Notes under the pieces: model-generated
Databases searched by the model: none
The model's input: only the letters and a program-made list of their open reading frames with translations
What the model was told of the DNA's origin: nothing
Program-made: the position numbers and the translations under genes
DNA from: Larix kaempferi
Taxonomy: Eukaryota; Streptophyta; Pinopsida; Pinales; Pinaceae
Reading direction: 5' to 3'
Assembly: GCA_027924585.1 (NCBI GenBank)
Contig: BSBM01000904.1
Location: 17,567,501-17,631,500, forward strand
Length of the DNA stretch: 64,000 bases
Shown: positions 20,923-32,061 of the stretch, piece after piece
How the letters are laid out: each line of letters starts with the position of its first letter
Position numbering within the stretch: the first letter of the stretch is position 1

Positions 20923-21987
20923 TCAGTAATATATCTCTTCAGTCAATTTTTTTATACTCTGTACGTATTCTGATATCTTCCAGTTGTTACCGTAGTTGTG
21001 AACCATACGAGACAGACCTGATTCCAGTTGGTCCCACCTCTGAAATAACTCTGCTTCTGGCAATTCAATAACAGAGGAGAAGATCAGATGAATGTATTGA
21101 TTCTCACAACTGTTTCTGGTTCTTGTTGTTGCCGCATCTTTGCTTGAGGTAGTAGTTGAGGAAGAGCAGGAGCAGCGTAGCGTTGGAGAGGGCATCGAAG
21201 AGCAACGCGCCCATGCCGTTGCAGCCTTCCCTTGTGGTGAAGTGCAACGCGAGAAGAGCAACGTAGGCGAGCAACGTAGGCGAGCAACGTAGGCGAGCAA
21301 CGTGAAGGCCAAGTGCACAATCTGGCAATTGGCGGGGAGAAGAGAGGACCAGCAGCCCCAACCGATGCTGCGGCAGAGGAAATACGAATAAACCACGACA
21401 TAGAGCAGCGTGGTCGCGAGGATGGCCACGATCTGCAGCGACTGCGAGAATTCCAGCCAAGCGTAGCAAACGCAGACGACCGCGATGCGGTGGAATACAT
21501 GGAGGAAGGTGAGCGGCTTCTTGCGGAGGATCCATATGACCGTGTCGAAGAATTGATGGTATTTTGTGAGATAGAAGATGTATGACCAGAAGAAGACTCT
21601 GCCGGAGGGGCGTGTGCCAAGGGGAAAACACATAACCCACTCTGCGGTGCTCTTAAACTGCCTCCTCCAAATCCATCTCATCTCTGAAATCTCGACCGCC
21701 GTGGCTTCCCAGCAGCCGACGAATATTGCCGCCGAAGCCACGACCACGCAGAGGTTATGAATGGCAGGAATCGGGCCCAGAGGCAACGGTCTCTTCCTGG
21801 GTATGAGAAGAATCTTGAGAAGCAGAATGAGCAACAGATAGGAAGCAATGGCCACAAGGGGGAAGAGCCATGTGGAGCCCCAAGCATGATGATCCCATCT
21901 GAAATGAGCCACCATAGGCTGCTCTGCCAACAAATACCTCACACTACCCCTTGTTTCTCCAATCCATCTCCATACCTGAATCCTCAT
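20923..21987 (-). pseudogene. ELO/HOS3-like very-long-chain fatty-acid elongase, frameshifted
   Basis: A member of the ELO (GNS1/SUR4) condensing-enzyme family of plants, which in the ER membrane elongates fatty acyl-CoA. The minus-strand frame starts at the ATG at 21987; family-like sequence begins around RYLLAEQP. Visible features are several hydrophobic segments, the FPLGTRPSGRVFFWSYIFYL block, KYHQFFDTVIWILRKKPL and the histidine box, which reads H163-V-F-H166-R167 instead of H-x-x-H-H. WLEFSQSLQIVAILATTLLY and NCQIVHLAFTLLAYV follow. At about 21257-21300 a 13-bp unit is present three times; two extra units (26 bp) shift the frame, and the true C-terminal sequence (REGCNGMGALLFDALSNATL) continues in another frame to a stop at 21104. 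Single-exon. The lost His and the frameshift argue for a pseudogene. Confidence 0.83.
21257..21304. repeat. 13-bp tandem repeat (3 units) inside the ELO-like gene
   Basis: The unit gcaacgtaggcga is repeated in tandem, with a partial fourth unit gcaacgt. Reducing it to one unit would restore the family reading (AYVALLALHFT) on the minus strand, so the expansion by 26 bp is the direct cause of the frameshift. Confidence 0.9.
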
Positions 21988-22610
21988 TTGTCAACAAAAT
22001 TGCAACCCCCGGAACCCGAGATCGATCCTGACAAACCACAATGCAGGAAGCCCGGACAGAATTTTTTCCCAGATCTGTCAGAGCTTCAGCAGCAGACCTG
22101 GATTTGAGGGCTCGAGCATTTGGGCTGCCTGTATGTATGGCAATGCATTATGCGATTAGTAAAACAATATCCCAAATGGGCAATGACTAAACGACAAGTA
22201 ATAAACGGCCAACGACTAAGTGACAAGGGATAACACCGGCGCGGCGCCAGATCAATCTGGTGGATTACGTGAGAGGTTTCGTAGGATTTGGGGATTGAAA
22301 GCTTCAAAACTGTTCAACATGGACAGATCGATCCGCTAATAGGCTTTTTAACTCCATCGATATCTTTAGCGGGATAGGGAACCAGGTTACTGTATGCTAC
22401 TACTTTCTGTCTTGTCATTAAAAGAACCGACGGTTCTCATGTTCTCTGCGCCTTCCCACCAGAATTTCAAGGGAAACCACGTGCCCCCTAGTATTATATT
22501 TGAAGAGATTTGAGAAATTTGGAAACCGACTGTACGTTAGGTTAAGAGTAAAATATAAGAAATTCTACGGCGGTTTGCTATTTTCCGAAGGGGGAAGAAT
22601 TTGTTTGCAC

Positions 22611-22754
22611 CATTTGGATACATTCACTTTCCGGAAGCTGTATTTTCAAGCAGGAAGAAAGGGTTTTCAGACTGCACAGGACCATTTGGATACATTCACT
22701 TTCTGGAAGCCGTATTTTCAAGCAGGAAGAAAGGGTTTGCACACTGCACAGGGG
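22611..22754. repeat. 72-bp tandem duplication
   Basis: Two near-identical units begin with catttggatacattcacttt at 22611 and 22683. Because 72 is a multiple of three the region stays open in one frame; no protein family is recognised. Confidence 0.8.
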
Positions 22755-22823
22755 TATGTTTATTTTATGGAAGATAATATAATTTGTCATAGTTACCCAG
22801 TGTGAGTTTGAATATTAATATAA

Positions 22824-22929
22824 ATTCAATATAACATGGAAATAGTTCATATACATAATTTACAGTTGGGAAAAAAATTCAATATAACATGGAAATAGTT
22901 CATATACATAATTTACAGTTGGGAAAAAA
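22824..22929. repeat. 53-bp tandem duplication
   Basis: Two units each containing ttcaatataacatggaaata and ending in acagttgggaaaaaa. They appear identical, so the event is recent. Confidence 0.85.
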
Positions 22930-22989
22930 ATTCAATAATATATTAAAAACAGTATAATATACATCTTTACAATATTATCTTAGTTGCAA

Positions 22990-24864
22990 CAAGATTTTGT
23001 ATTTGTTTGTAACTTGGGGAATGGGTAAATAGAGTCGGGGTCATACTCACATGACATAGGGTCGGTTCATTAAGTCTTTAATAAATCTATTCTTTGTGCT
23101 TTCCAAATTGTCACAACCTTGGCATGAAGGTTGGGGCGCACTTCCCTTAACATGTGCCGAAGGCTCATGCGGACGCAACAAAAATTGAGTGTGGAGTTGG
23201 GCACACTTGATTTGTGCGGACATAGGCATGGCTTGCGGTAGGGCACAAAGGCATGATGGGAGCATGGTGCCTATACACTCTAAAAAGACTAAATAACAAC
23301 GAGTCTGTGGAGATGTTATGGATGGGGGCATGAGACTTGGGGCGCGTTCAGTTGGGCACCTGGACCCAAAGCACCCACCTATTGAGTCGGCTTGTGAAGC
23401 CAACACTTACTTGCAAAGGACCAGGGAAAATTTTAAGGATCCATAACTTTCTTAGTCTACAAACCTTGGCAAATCTTACTAATTATCATATTTCTAACCA
23501 TAAAATGTTTGGCAATGTATTTTAAAAACTATTCAAATTTATAAGGGTTTTATATAGTTTTTGGACAATTTTGACTATTTCTGGAGTAAAAAAATTAATC
23601 CTATGGAATTTGAGCGAATCATATTGGAAGAAAATGGAAAATGATGAATATTTTTTGGAAAGAAACCTCCAAAATTAGTTGATGGGCTAAATTTCGCCCC
23701 TAAAATTTTCCTTGCGGAGGACATTGTCCACTTGTGAGAGTTGGGCACACAGCGACTCGAGCACATTTGTGGAGTGGGCGCACTTGTGGGAGTTGGGTGC
23801 ACATCAGGTTAGGCACACATAAGATTTGAGCACACATCAGCATAGGCATACTTGAGTTGGCATGTTGGCTTTGGGCGCACGTTGGCAAGGGTGTACCATA
23901 TAAATGCAAGTTGGGCATAAGTGCAAAAGGAAGCAAGTCATTCAAGCAAGAATACAAGAGAAGTCAGTCAGAAGTTGAAGTGTGACTTGGGTGCAATCTA
24001 TCGCAACGTAGTAGCATGACTTGGGTGCAATTTGTCGGGATGCAGTAGCGTGAGTTGGGCCAAGGAAAATTTTAAGGATCCGTAACTTTCTCAAAGTCTA
24101 CAAACCTTGGTGAGTCTTACTAATTATCAATTTTCTAACCATAAAATGTTTGGCGATATATTTTAAAAATTATTCAAATTTATAAGGGTTTTATATAGTT
24201 TTTGGACAATTTTGGTGATTTCTAGAGTAAAATTTTTTAATTCAATGGAATTTGGGCGAATCATATTGGAAGAAAATGGAAAATGAGGAATATTTTTTTG
24301 GAAAAAAACCTCCAAAATTAGTCAATGGGCTAAATTTTGCCCGTAAAATTTTCCTTGCAGAGAACGTTGTCCACTTGTGAGAGTTGGGCACACAGCGACT
24401 AGAGCACATTTGTGGAGTGGGCGCACTTGTGGGAGTTGGGCGCACGTCAGGTTAGGCACACATGAGATTTGAGCGCACGTTGACATAGGAATACTTGAGT
24501 TGGCATGTTGGCTTTGGGCGCACCTTGGCAAGGGTGTACCACAAATGCAATTGGGCGTAAGCACAAAAGGATGCAGGTCATTCAAGCAAGAATACAAGAG
24601 AAGTCAGTCGGAAGTGGAAGTTTGACTTGGGTGCAATTTTTTGCAATGCAGTAGCATGACCTGGGTGCAATTTGTCAAGATGCAGTAGCGTGAGTTGGGC
24701 GCAGTCTGTCGGGACAAAGTAGCTAGAGTTGGGAGCAGTCTGTCGAAACAAAGTAGCATGACCTGGGCATAGTCTGTCATGACATAATAGTGAGACTTGG
24801 GCACAGTCTTCCAGGACAGAGCAGCATGAGTTGAGCGTAGTCTGTCAGGAAAAAATAGCATGAG
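22990..24864. repeat. Minisatellite-rich region, left of the Copia A insertion
   Basis: Contains a direct duplication of about 640 bp (23421-24058 and 24060-24690, each starting with an aaaattttaaggatcc motif) and a degenerate array with 34-bp units of the form gacttgggtgcaat...gtagcat at about 23970-24055 and 24622-24860. The array resumes at 43010 on the far side of the 18-kb nest. The larger copies also share a cacacagcgact block rich in gttgggcgcac-like motifs. No protein is supported. Confidence 0.72.
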
Positions 24865-25511
24865 TGTTAATTTTTCAGAATTTACTTCAATCTGATCTAG
24901 GATCTTAACTGAGAGAACAACATGTACAGTATATCTACAGCATATCAATCATGGACACAATAATGCAAGCACACAAGAGACACATAGTTTACTTGGGGAA
25001 AACCATAAAGATGAAAAACCCCAATAACTTCCTCAGAGATAGATAGAGCAATGATACAACTCAAGCATAAGAGATAGAAATCTCCTAGCAGCAGCTTCTC
25101 TTCCTCCACAAGTGTGCCACTCTCCCAAGAGTGTGAGAGAGAATAGAATGATAAAATAGAGTGCCTCCCGCACTCTATTTATATTTGACTTGACTTGCCT
25201 AATAACCTTTACTAGGTCGGCCTCAACTTAACCACATAACATAAAGCTAATTGGGCCGACCCCCAATAGGGTGGTCTAATAACCCTTTGACCCACATGGC
25301 CGACCCCCAATAGGGTGGTCTAATAACCCTTTGACCCACATGACTTATACAGGGCCGACCCCGACAAGGTGGTCTAATAACCCATCAAGTATAAGTTACA
25401 ACACTTACAATATAAATGACGACACTTCCGTATAGAGGAATAATAACATCTCTATAGGAATACAATATACATATATGTGAAATACATTCTGAAGTTACAT
25501 ATACATCAACA
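24865..25511 (-). repeat. Copia A 3' LTR (left)
   Basis: 647 bp, beginning tgttaatttttcag and ending acatcaaca. It contains an internal tandem pair with a gacccccaatagggtggtct unit (about 25256-25340), also present in the partner LTR. Confidence 0.92.
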
Positions 25512-25519
25512 CTCCCTCT
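25512..25519 (-). other. Polypurine tract of Copia A
   Basis: On the minus strand agagggag directly precedes the left LTR; Copia B has the same tract at 33147-33154. It would prime plus-strand DNA synthesis. Confidence 0.75.
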
Positions 25520-25774
25520 TAACTAGGAAGGTATTTCTCGACACAAGTCTTCTAGCACAAGTCTTCTTCTCTGGATCATCGTCACTGGATAATCGACATC
25601 GAGTCATCATCATCGTCACTACTGTTGCTATCTCAATCAATCTCTTAATCTACTCATCATAGGAAGTTCTACAAAGCCAGTCTTTTTTCATACTGGATGT
25701 AGGCCCACCACCTGCAGGTCTTCATCATCACTGGCCATACTGTGGAATCCTCAGGACTTATTACGTGCGTCACA

Positions 25775-26290
25775 AAACCTCGAAAGAGCATCCTAGGATG
25801 TTATGGGTACACAACTCCGACCTGTAGGATCTCCCAGGGCGCTATTACATGTGACCCCACCAAAAAACCTTGAAAGAGCATCACAGGATGTTACGGGTAC
25901 ACAACTCCGACCTGTAGGATCTCCCAGGGCACAAATTACATGTGGTCACCACAAAAGCTCGCAAGAGCATCCCAGGATGTTACGGGTACACAACTACGAC
26001 CTGTAGGATCTCCCAGGGCACAAATTACATGTGGTCATGGAAAAACCTCACAAGAGCATCCCAGGATGTTACGAGTGCACAACTCCAACCTGAAGGATCT
26101 CCCAGGGCACTATTATATGCCATAGGACAAAACCTCGAAAGAGCATCCCAGGATGTTACGGGTACACAACTCCGACCTGAAGGATCTCCCAGGGCGCTAT
26201 TATATGTCCTCCCAGAGCAATGTCTCGAAAGAGCATCCCAGGCTGTTACGGGTACACAACTCTAACCTATAGGATCTCCCAGACATGCTC
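25775..26290 (-). repeat. Copia A 3' minisatellite, 85-90 bp units
   Basis: Six or so units, each with gaaagagcatcccaggatgt, a gtacacaact motif and ggatctcccaggg, starting near 25781, 25871, 25961, 26050, 26135 and 26225. The array lies between the pol stop and the polypurine tract, and Copia B has the same array in more degenerate form at 33390-33900. Its position makes it part of the 3' untranslated region. Confidence 0.85.
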
Positions 26291-26319
26291 ATCTGCACAA
26301 CCTGTTCCACGGCCACAGA

Positions 26320-27000
26320 GTATCATCCTGATACTCACCATACATCATCCTGATCATCATCACTACATCGTCCTGATGCATGTCATCTGGAGCAACATCC
26401 TAAAGCTCGTCAACCATGATCATCTTGATCATACAATGCATCTACTTGATGCATACCAAGTATCTACCTGATACATATCATCATACATGATACACCTGAT
26501 CATACAAACTATCCACCTGATACATATACATATACATGGTCCAAGCATCCAACATGATGCATACATACATAAATGATCCAACTGATCATATCCAGCATCC
26601 AACATGATGCATACATACATAAATGATCCAACTGATCATAACAAGCATCCAACATGATGCATATACATATACAGAGCAGTAACTGGAGCATCATCCTGAT
26701 GCTCATCATCCATGATCCTCCTAATCACCATAGCATTGTCCTCTTCATATCATCTCATCGTCCACGAAGCATAGCCCAGATGCACATCATTCAGCACTTA
26801 CACCATCGACATGGGAGAACACATCTACTACCATTTAGGGAAGGCTCCAGCCCTTACCTTTTCACCATGGGAGAACACATCTACCACCATGTGAAAAATG
26901 GCTTCAACCCTTACATCTACACCATAGGAGAACACTTCTACCGCCATGTGAGAATGGCTAAGCAATTACATCACGACAATGGGAAAACACATCAACCATG
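26320..27000 (-). repeat. Copia A 3' region: further short tandem repeats
   Basis: Two more repeat families: about 56-60-bp units with catccaacatgatgcataca (26540-26680), embedded in a run of tgatcat-type motifs, and about 57-60-bp units with gggagaacacatctaccacc (26811-26995). Both recur in Copia B (about 34270-34370 and 34510-34700), so they belong to the element and not to the insertion site. Confidence 0.75.
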
Positions 27001-27038
27001 TCAGAAAAGCTCATGTGCATCTGCATCTTTTGGTCTCA

Positions 27039-27870
27039 TCACTTCCTTTTGGAAGGAACCTCGATCTGAAGTGCACCAAGCCTCTCTTTGAAGTACTCAA
27101 ACTGCACTCTGGCCAACGGATTGGTCAATACATCTGCAACCTGCTCATCCGTCACAACATACTCTGCTTTGGTTGTACTCAGTGTTACGCGGGACTGCTT
27201 CCTGCTAAACCAGGAGATCACGCCTGATCCCATACTGAAGCAGTACCCAGAAGTGCTCTTCCTATCTACAACACTGCCTGCCCAAGGACCCAATCATCTG
27301 ACGATACACAGTGACATCAACCTAATCAGATGAAGCATCACACAGAAGCTTCAGGTTCGATGCCATAGGTGTGGCCATGGCCTTGCAGTCTATCATCCTG
27401 AACCTCTTCAGGATCTCTACTGCATACTTCCCTTGTCCAAGGAAGATCCCATCTGCACTCTGCCACACCTCCATGCCTAGAAAATAGTGCATCATCCCCA
27501 AGTCCTTCATCTCGAACTCAGCAGCAAGCTTCCTCTTGGTATCAGCAATCAAACTATCATTACCTGTAACAAACAGGTCATCCACATACAAGAGTAGTAT
27601 CACAAGATTGCCTTCCTAAACCTTGTAGTAAAGGTTGGAATCCGCTTTACTCTTGGTAAAGCCCAAACTGGATAGAAAGCTGTCTATCCTACCATACCAA
27701 GTTCTGGGAGCTTGCTTCAAGCCATACAAGGCTTTCTTCAATCTGCACACATATGACTTCCTTTCATGTGTTTTAAAATCGAGTGGTTGCTCCACATACA
27801 CTTCCTCTTCAACTACACCATTCAAGAAAACAGTCTTGACATCCATCTGGTGTATCTTCCATTTCATCAC
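27039..27870 (-). pseudogene. Copia A reverse transcriptase/RNase H (partly deleted)
   Basis: Three minus-strand frames: 27870-27616 (KIHQMDVKTVFLNGVVEEEV, YGLKQAPRTWYGR), 27603-27322 (LLYVDDLFVTGN, the catalytic YVDD box, and KRFRMIDCKAMATPM) and 27293-27039 (DRKSTSGYCFSMGSGVISW, then SRKQSRVTLSTTKAEYVV). About 200 bp that Copia B has between DASSE and the DRKST motif is missing here. Upstream, the N-terminal part of RT continues to about 28130 with in-frame damage. The RNase H joins AEYVV directly to TDEQVADVLT, as in Copia B. Confidence 0.85.
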
Positions 27871-28401
27871 CGCAGCCAGAGCAAGTACTGATCTGATGGA
27901 AGTGTGCCTGGCTATAGGTGTAGAAGTCTCTTCATACTCAATCCCTTTTTCTGGGAGAATCCACGAGCTACAAACCTCGTTTTGTATTTCTCCATGCTAC
28001 CATCTGCAGCATGCTTAATCTTATAGATCCACTTGGAAGTCACAGCAGACTCCCCTTCAGGTCTTGGGACTGCATCCCAAACATCTTCATGATCGACTGG
28101 TACTCCTCGATCATGGAATTCTTCCCAGATACTGGGAACTTCAATATCTTCAATATTTTCAATAGATAACTTTGTTGCTGAACAAATGTTGTAGTCCTTC
28201 TTTTGTAGGTGATGGTATACGATCTTTCCTACACAACAAGTTAAATTGCATGATTAGAAAACATTTCATAGTTTTCAGAACAAATTCTTACACATAAAGA
28301 AATATGTCATACAGTCATGCAATTATCTTAGCCAATGCTTCAATACAGCATTTATCCATATCTCGTAACTTTCTAGATGCTTTCCAATCTCTACCAGAAC
28401 A

Positions 28402-28861
28402 TGTTAAATTTTGAGCATTAATTCACAATACTCTATGATATTTACTGAGAGAATAACATGTACAGTATATCAATGCATAACAATCATAATAAGCATGACA
28501 AGCATCATAAGAATCAAAAGCATGAGAGACAAGAGACACAGAGTTTCCGTGGGGAAAACCCTAAGGTGAAAAACCCCACAACTTCCTCAGAGATAGAGAG
28601 AGCAATGGCTCAACCAAAGTACAACCAAAATACACAGAGATAGTCTCCTAGTAGCAGATGATCCTCCTCCTCACTAGTGCGCCACTTTCTGAGTGAGAGA
28701 AGTGTGAGTTTCTGAGTGATCAAAATAGAGATCTCCCGATCTCTATTTATACTTGTTTGTTTGCCCAGTGACCTTATGGGGCCGACTTGTCTAGCTAGGT
28801 ACATCCATATTATAATATATATTTCAGGGCCGACCCCACACATGGTGGTCTAATAACACAT
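28402..28861 (-). repeat. Copia B 3' LTR (left), outer part
   Basis: First 460 bp of the LTR (tgttaaattttgagc...taataacacat), interrupted by the Gypsy C insertion; the remaining 131 bp lies at 33016-33146. Comparison with the right LTR at 39134 shows the break lies within a conserved taataac-cat segment. Confidence 0.92.
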
Positions 28862-29083
28862 TGCGGCTGAAAAATTAGGACGCGAGATCCATATTGAATA
28901 AAATATATATTATTGAATTGATAAGATGCTTAACGCTTTACAAGAGCTCGCCTTTTATAAGGTTTGAGCATTTCTTAAGAAGGGTTACATCCCTTCAATT
29001 AAACTGACTAATAATTTAATGATTAATTTAATACAATATTTAATATTCATAGCATTGCCACTCCCTTTTAAAGAGCTTTGTCC

Positions 29084-30496
29084 TCAAAGCAATGGTAATG
29101 AGGGATGTAACTGTCGAAATTGTTCTGATTCCCATGTTGCATCTTCTTCGGGAAGATTTTTCCATTTTATGAGGTATTCTTTAATGACTCGCGTTCTTAA
29201 TCTCTTCTCTCTAGTAGCAATGATAGATTCTGGCTCGAATATGATTCTTCCTTCTTCATCTAACAAGGGAAGTATTGTTTGTGCCTTCTGGTGTTGACCT
29301 ATCATCTTTTTCAAACATGAAACATGAAAGACATTGTGGATGCGACTTGTAGTTGGCAATTCCAATGCATATGCCACCTGACTAATCTTCTTATTGATTT
29401 GATATGGGCCATAAAAACGTGGAGCCAATTTATTTTTTCCACCTTGTTTAAGTGATAATTGTTTATAGGGTTGTAGTCTTACATATACCCAATCTCCAAT
29501 TTCAAATTCTCGTTCTGTTCGATGTCGATCTTCTTGTTGTCTCATTCTATTCTTGGCAGTATTCAAATTCTCTTTAAGTACTTGGACAACCTTTTGGTTT
29601 TCTTCTAAATGGTCATTTACTGATGCGACCCTTGCTTGGTTGGTGATGAAATCCTTCCATTTTGGGGGTTCATATCCATATAGGGCTTGAAATGGTGTCA
29701 TTCTTGCAGATGTATGATAAGTAGAATTATACCACCATTCCGCAAGATGTAGCCATTGGAACCATTTATTTTGCTTATCAGTTACAAAACAACGGAGGTA
29801 GGTTTCTAAGCATTTATTGACAACTTCTGTCTGTCCATCTGTTTGGGGATGATAAGCTAAGCTCATGTTAAGAGATGTTCCAATTTGCTTGCAAAACTCT
29901 CTCCAAAAGTTCCCTTTAAACTTGGCATCCCTATCACTTACTATAATCTTCGGAAAACCATGTAATTTGTAGACATTTTTACAAAAAGCTTCGGCTGTTT
30001 CTTTTGCCGAATCAGTTTTCTTCACTCCAACAAAATGTGCATATTTGGTTAGCCTGTCTACCACAACTAGTATTTTGTCTTTTCCATCTGATATGGGTAT
30101 ACCTTCAATGAAATCCATTGAAATTTCCTCCCATTTCTTATTTGGAATATGTAATGGATGGAGTAACCCCGGACTTGAGATATTCTCAGTTTTATTCCGC
30201 TGACAAATGTCACAATCTGCAACATACTTGTGAATGTCAGCATACATAACCTTCCAAAAGAATGATTGCCTTGCATTATAGTAGGTTTTAAAAATTCCTA
30301 CATGACCAGCGGCTGGGCAATCATGTGACTCTTTAAGCACCTTGGTCTTAAAACTTGAATTGGAACTTAAGTAAATACGTCCTTTGTACCATAAGAGTTC
30401 ATTCTTCCATTCAAACTTTGGATACTGATTTATGTTGTTAATTATGGAGCAAACCTTTGAATTCTTGGCATATTCCTTACGAATTTCGTCCAAAAA
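29084..30496 (-). pseudogene. Gypsy C integrase with chromodomain
   Basis: Open for 470 codons on the minus strand after a TAA at 30499-30497. It has the N-terminal HHCC zinc-binding part (HVGIFKTYYNARQSFFW, CDICQRNKT), the DDE core (SMDFIEGIP, IIVSDRDAKF, and QTEVVNKCLE for the Glu), a GDWVYVRLQPYKQ segment and a C-terminal chromodomain (EPESIIATREKRL, EYLIKWKNLPEEDATWE). The catalytic triad appears complete. The frame is the same as that of the upstream RT, so this is the second half of one pol, separated only by the stop. Confidence 0.9.
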
Positions 30497-31834
30497 TTAT
30501 GGGATCACCATGGATACGGCGTAGACTTGTATCTCTTCATCTTTCCTTGATAAAGCATCAGCTACTACATTGTCCTTCCCTCTTTTATGTAGGATCTCCA
30601 TATCGAAGGTAGAGATTTTCTCTATCCACTTTTGTTGCTCGGTTGTTAATGTCTTCTGCTGTAACAAGTGTTGTAGACTATTATGATCTGTTCGGATTAG
30701 GAATTTACTTCCCAAAAGGTATTGTCGCCATTTAGTTAATGCATGCATGATGGCAAGCATTTCCTTGTTGTATGTAGACTGTAGGTATTCTCTTTTGTTC
30801 AACTTCCTACTTTCAAAAGCAATTGGATGACCTTCTTGCATTAGCACAGCTCCTATCCCAAACCCTGAAGCATCACATTCGATTACGAATGGTTTTGCAA
30901 AATCAGGTGTTGCCAAAACGGGAGTTGAAGACATAATTTGTTTCAACGTTTCAAAGCATCTTCTTGTTTCATCATCCCATTGAAAAGAATTTCTTTTTAG
31001 GAGATTTGTTAGTGGGGCAGTGACATGTGCATAGTTCCTGATGAACCTTCGATAGTAACCTGTTAATCCCAAAAATCCTCGCAATTTTGAGACATTCTTT
31101 GGTTCGGGCCACTCCTTCATTGCCTGGATCTTCTTTGGGTCCACCTTAACTCCTTCCTTTGAGATTATATGACCGAGATACTCCACTTCTTGCTTCCCAA
31201 AGGTGCATTTTGAATTTTTTGCATAGAACTGGTTTTCCTTCAGAAGAGATTGAACCTCTTCTAGATGCGTCAAATGTTCTTTCCATGTCTTGCTATATAT
31301 AAGGATGTCATCAAAGAATACTAACACGAATTTCCTTAGGTATGGCTGGAATAGTTCATTCATAGTTGCCTGGAATGTGGCAGGGGCATTAGTTAACCCA
31401 AAAGGCATTACTTTGAATTCATAATGTCCTTCATGAGTTTGGAAAGCAGTCTTTGCGATATCCTCTAATCTGACCTTGATTTGATAGTACCCTGACCTTA
31501 AATCGAGTTTCAAAAAATATTTTGCGTCATGAAGTTCATCCAGCATGTCATCGATGAAGGGGATTGGAAACTTGTTCTTAATTGTTATTTTGTTTAATCC
31601 TCTATAATCTATACATAACCTAAACGATCCATCCTTCTTCCGTACTAGTACGACTGGAGCTGCATAAGGGCTTCTACTCTTGGTGATGACACCACAATTC
31701 AGTAGATCTTGAACCAACCTTTCTATTTCTGTTTTGTGGTGGTGGGGATACCTATATGGTTTAACCTTGATAGGATTTGACCCCGGTTTAATTTCGATTA
31801 TGTGTTCTATACTCCTTTCTGGTGGTAGCTGCAT
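30497..31834 (-). pseudogene. Gypsy C reverse transcriptase-RNase H
   Basis: Open for 445 codons. RT motifs: SIEHIIEIKPGSNPIKVKPY, FRLCIDYRGLNKIT, LKLDLRSGYYQIKV (first Asp), PFGLTNAPATFQ and FVLVFFDDILIYS (catalytic FFDD). RNase H follows with FVIECDASGFGIGAVL, the Glu region, RTDHNSLQHLL and a terminal DNVVADALSR. It ends at a TAA (30499-30497); the next codons, in the same frame, continue pol (FLDEIRKEYAK). The Met at 31834 is probably internal: similar sequence (KLLQKHEHIFQDLP) precedes it. Confidence 0.92.
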
Positions 31835-31949
31835 GGGTAAGTCTTGAAATATGTGTTCATGTTTCTGGAGTAATTTTTGGATTTCCCTTTTGAACTCATT
31901 TGGTTCCTCCTCTTTTCCTTCCAGTTGATGACATTGTATTACGTATGTT

Positions 31950-32061
31950 GATGCCCCTTAATTTCTTTCTTAAGTGCTTCCTGGCTCTTGGTGATCATTT
32001 CCTTGAAGGTTCGAAAATCCTTCTCTATTTTCTCCATTTGGGCTTTTAACTCTGTCGTCAT
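31950..32061 (-). pseudogene. Gypsy C gag remnant
   Basis: From the ATG at 32061 the minus strand reads MTTELKAQMEKIEKDF and on to about 37 codons, a Lys/Glu-rich start like those of chromovirus gag. The frame then stops, and within a few bases the sequence becomes the segment just ahead of RT (EFKREIQKLLQKHEHIF). All of the capsid, zinc knuckle and protease are therefore deleted at about 31950. Confidence 0.72.

Larger units (their letters stand above)
21988..22985. other. ELO 5' flank and spacer with two short tandem duplications
   Basis: Non-coding. The part next to the ELO-like ATG would hold its leader and promoter. Further out is a 72-bp pair (22611-22682 and 22683-22754, each with catttggatacattcacttt) that creates a 101-codon open frame with a 24-residue repeat, which I regard as chance. 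A 53-bp pair follows at 22824-22929 (ttcaatataacatgg). Confidence 0.55.

Noticed and set aside
21084-21620. Long overlapping minus-strand frames in the ELO gene
   Set aside because: They are shadow frames of the GC-rich ELO coding region; only the C-terminal end of the frame closing at 21104 is real ELO sequence, reached through the frameshift.
22500-22805. 101-codon open frame with 24-residue repeats
   Set aside because: It is the translation of a 72-bp tandem duplication (a multiple of three); no protein family is recognised and the flanks are AT-rich non-coding DNA.
25803-26265. Repetitive open frames with ERASQDVTGTQLRP
   Set aside because: Plus-strand translation of the Copia A 3' minisatellite, opposite to the coding strand of the element.
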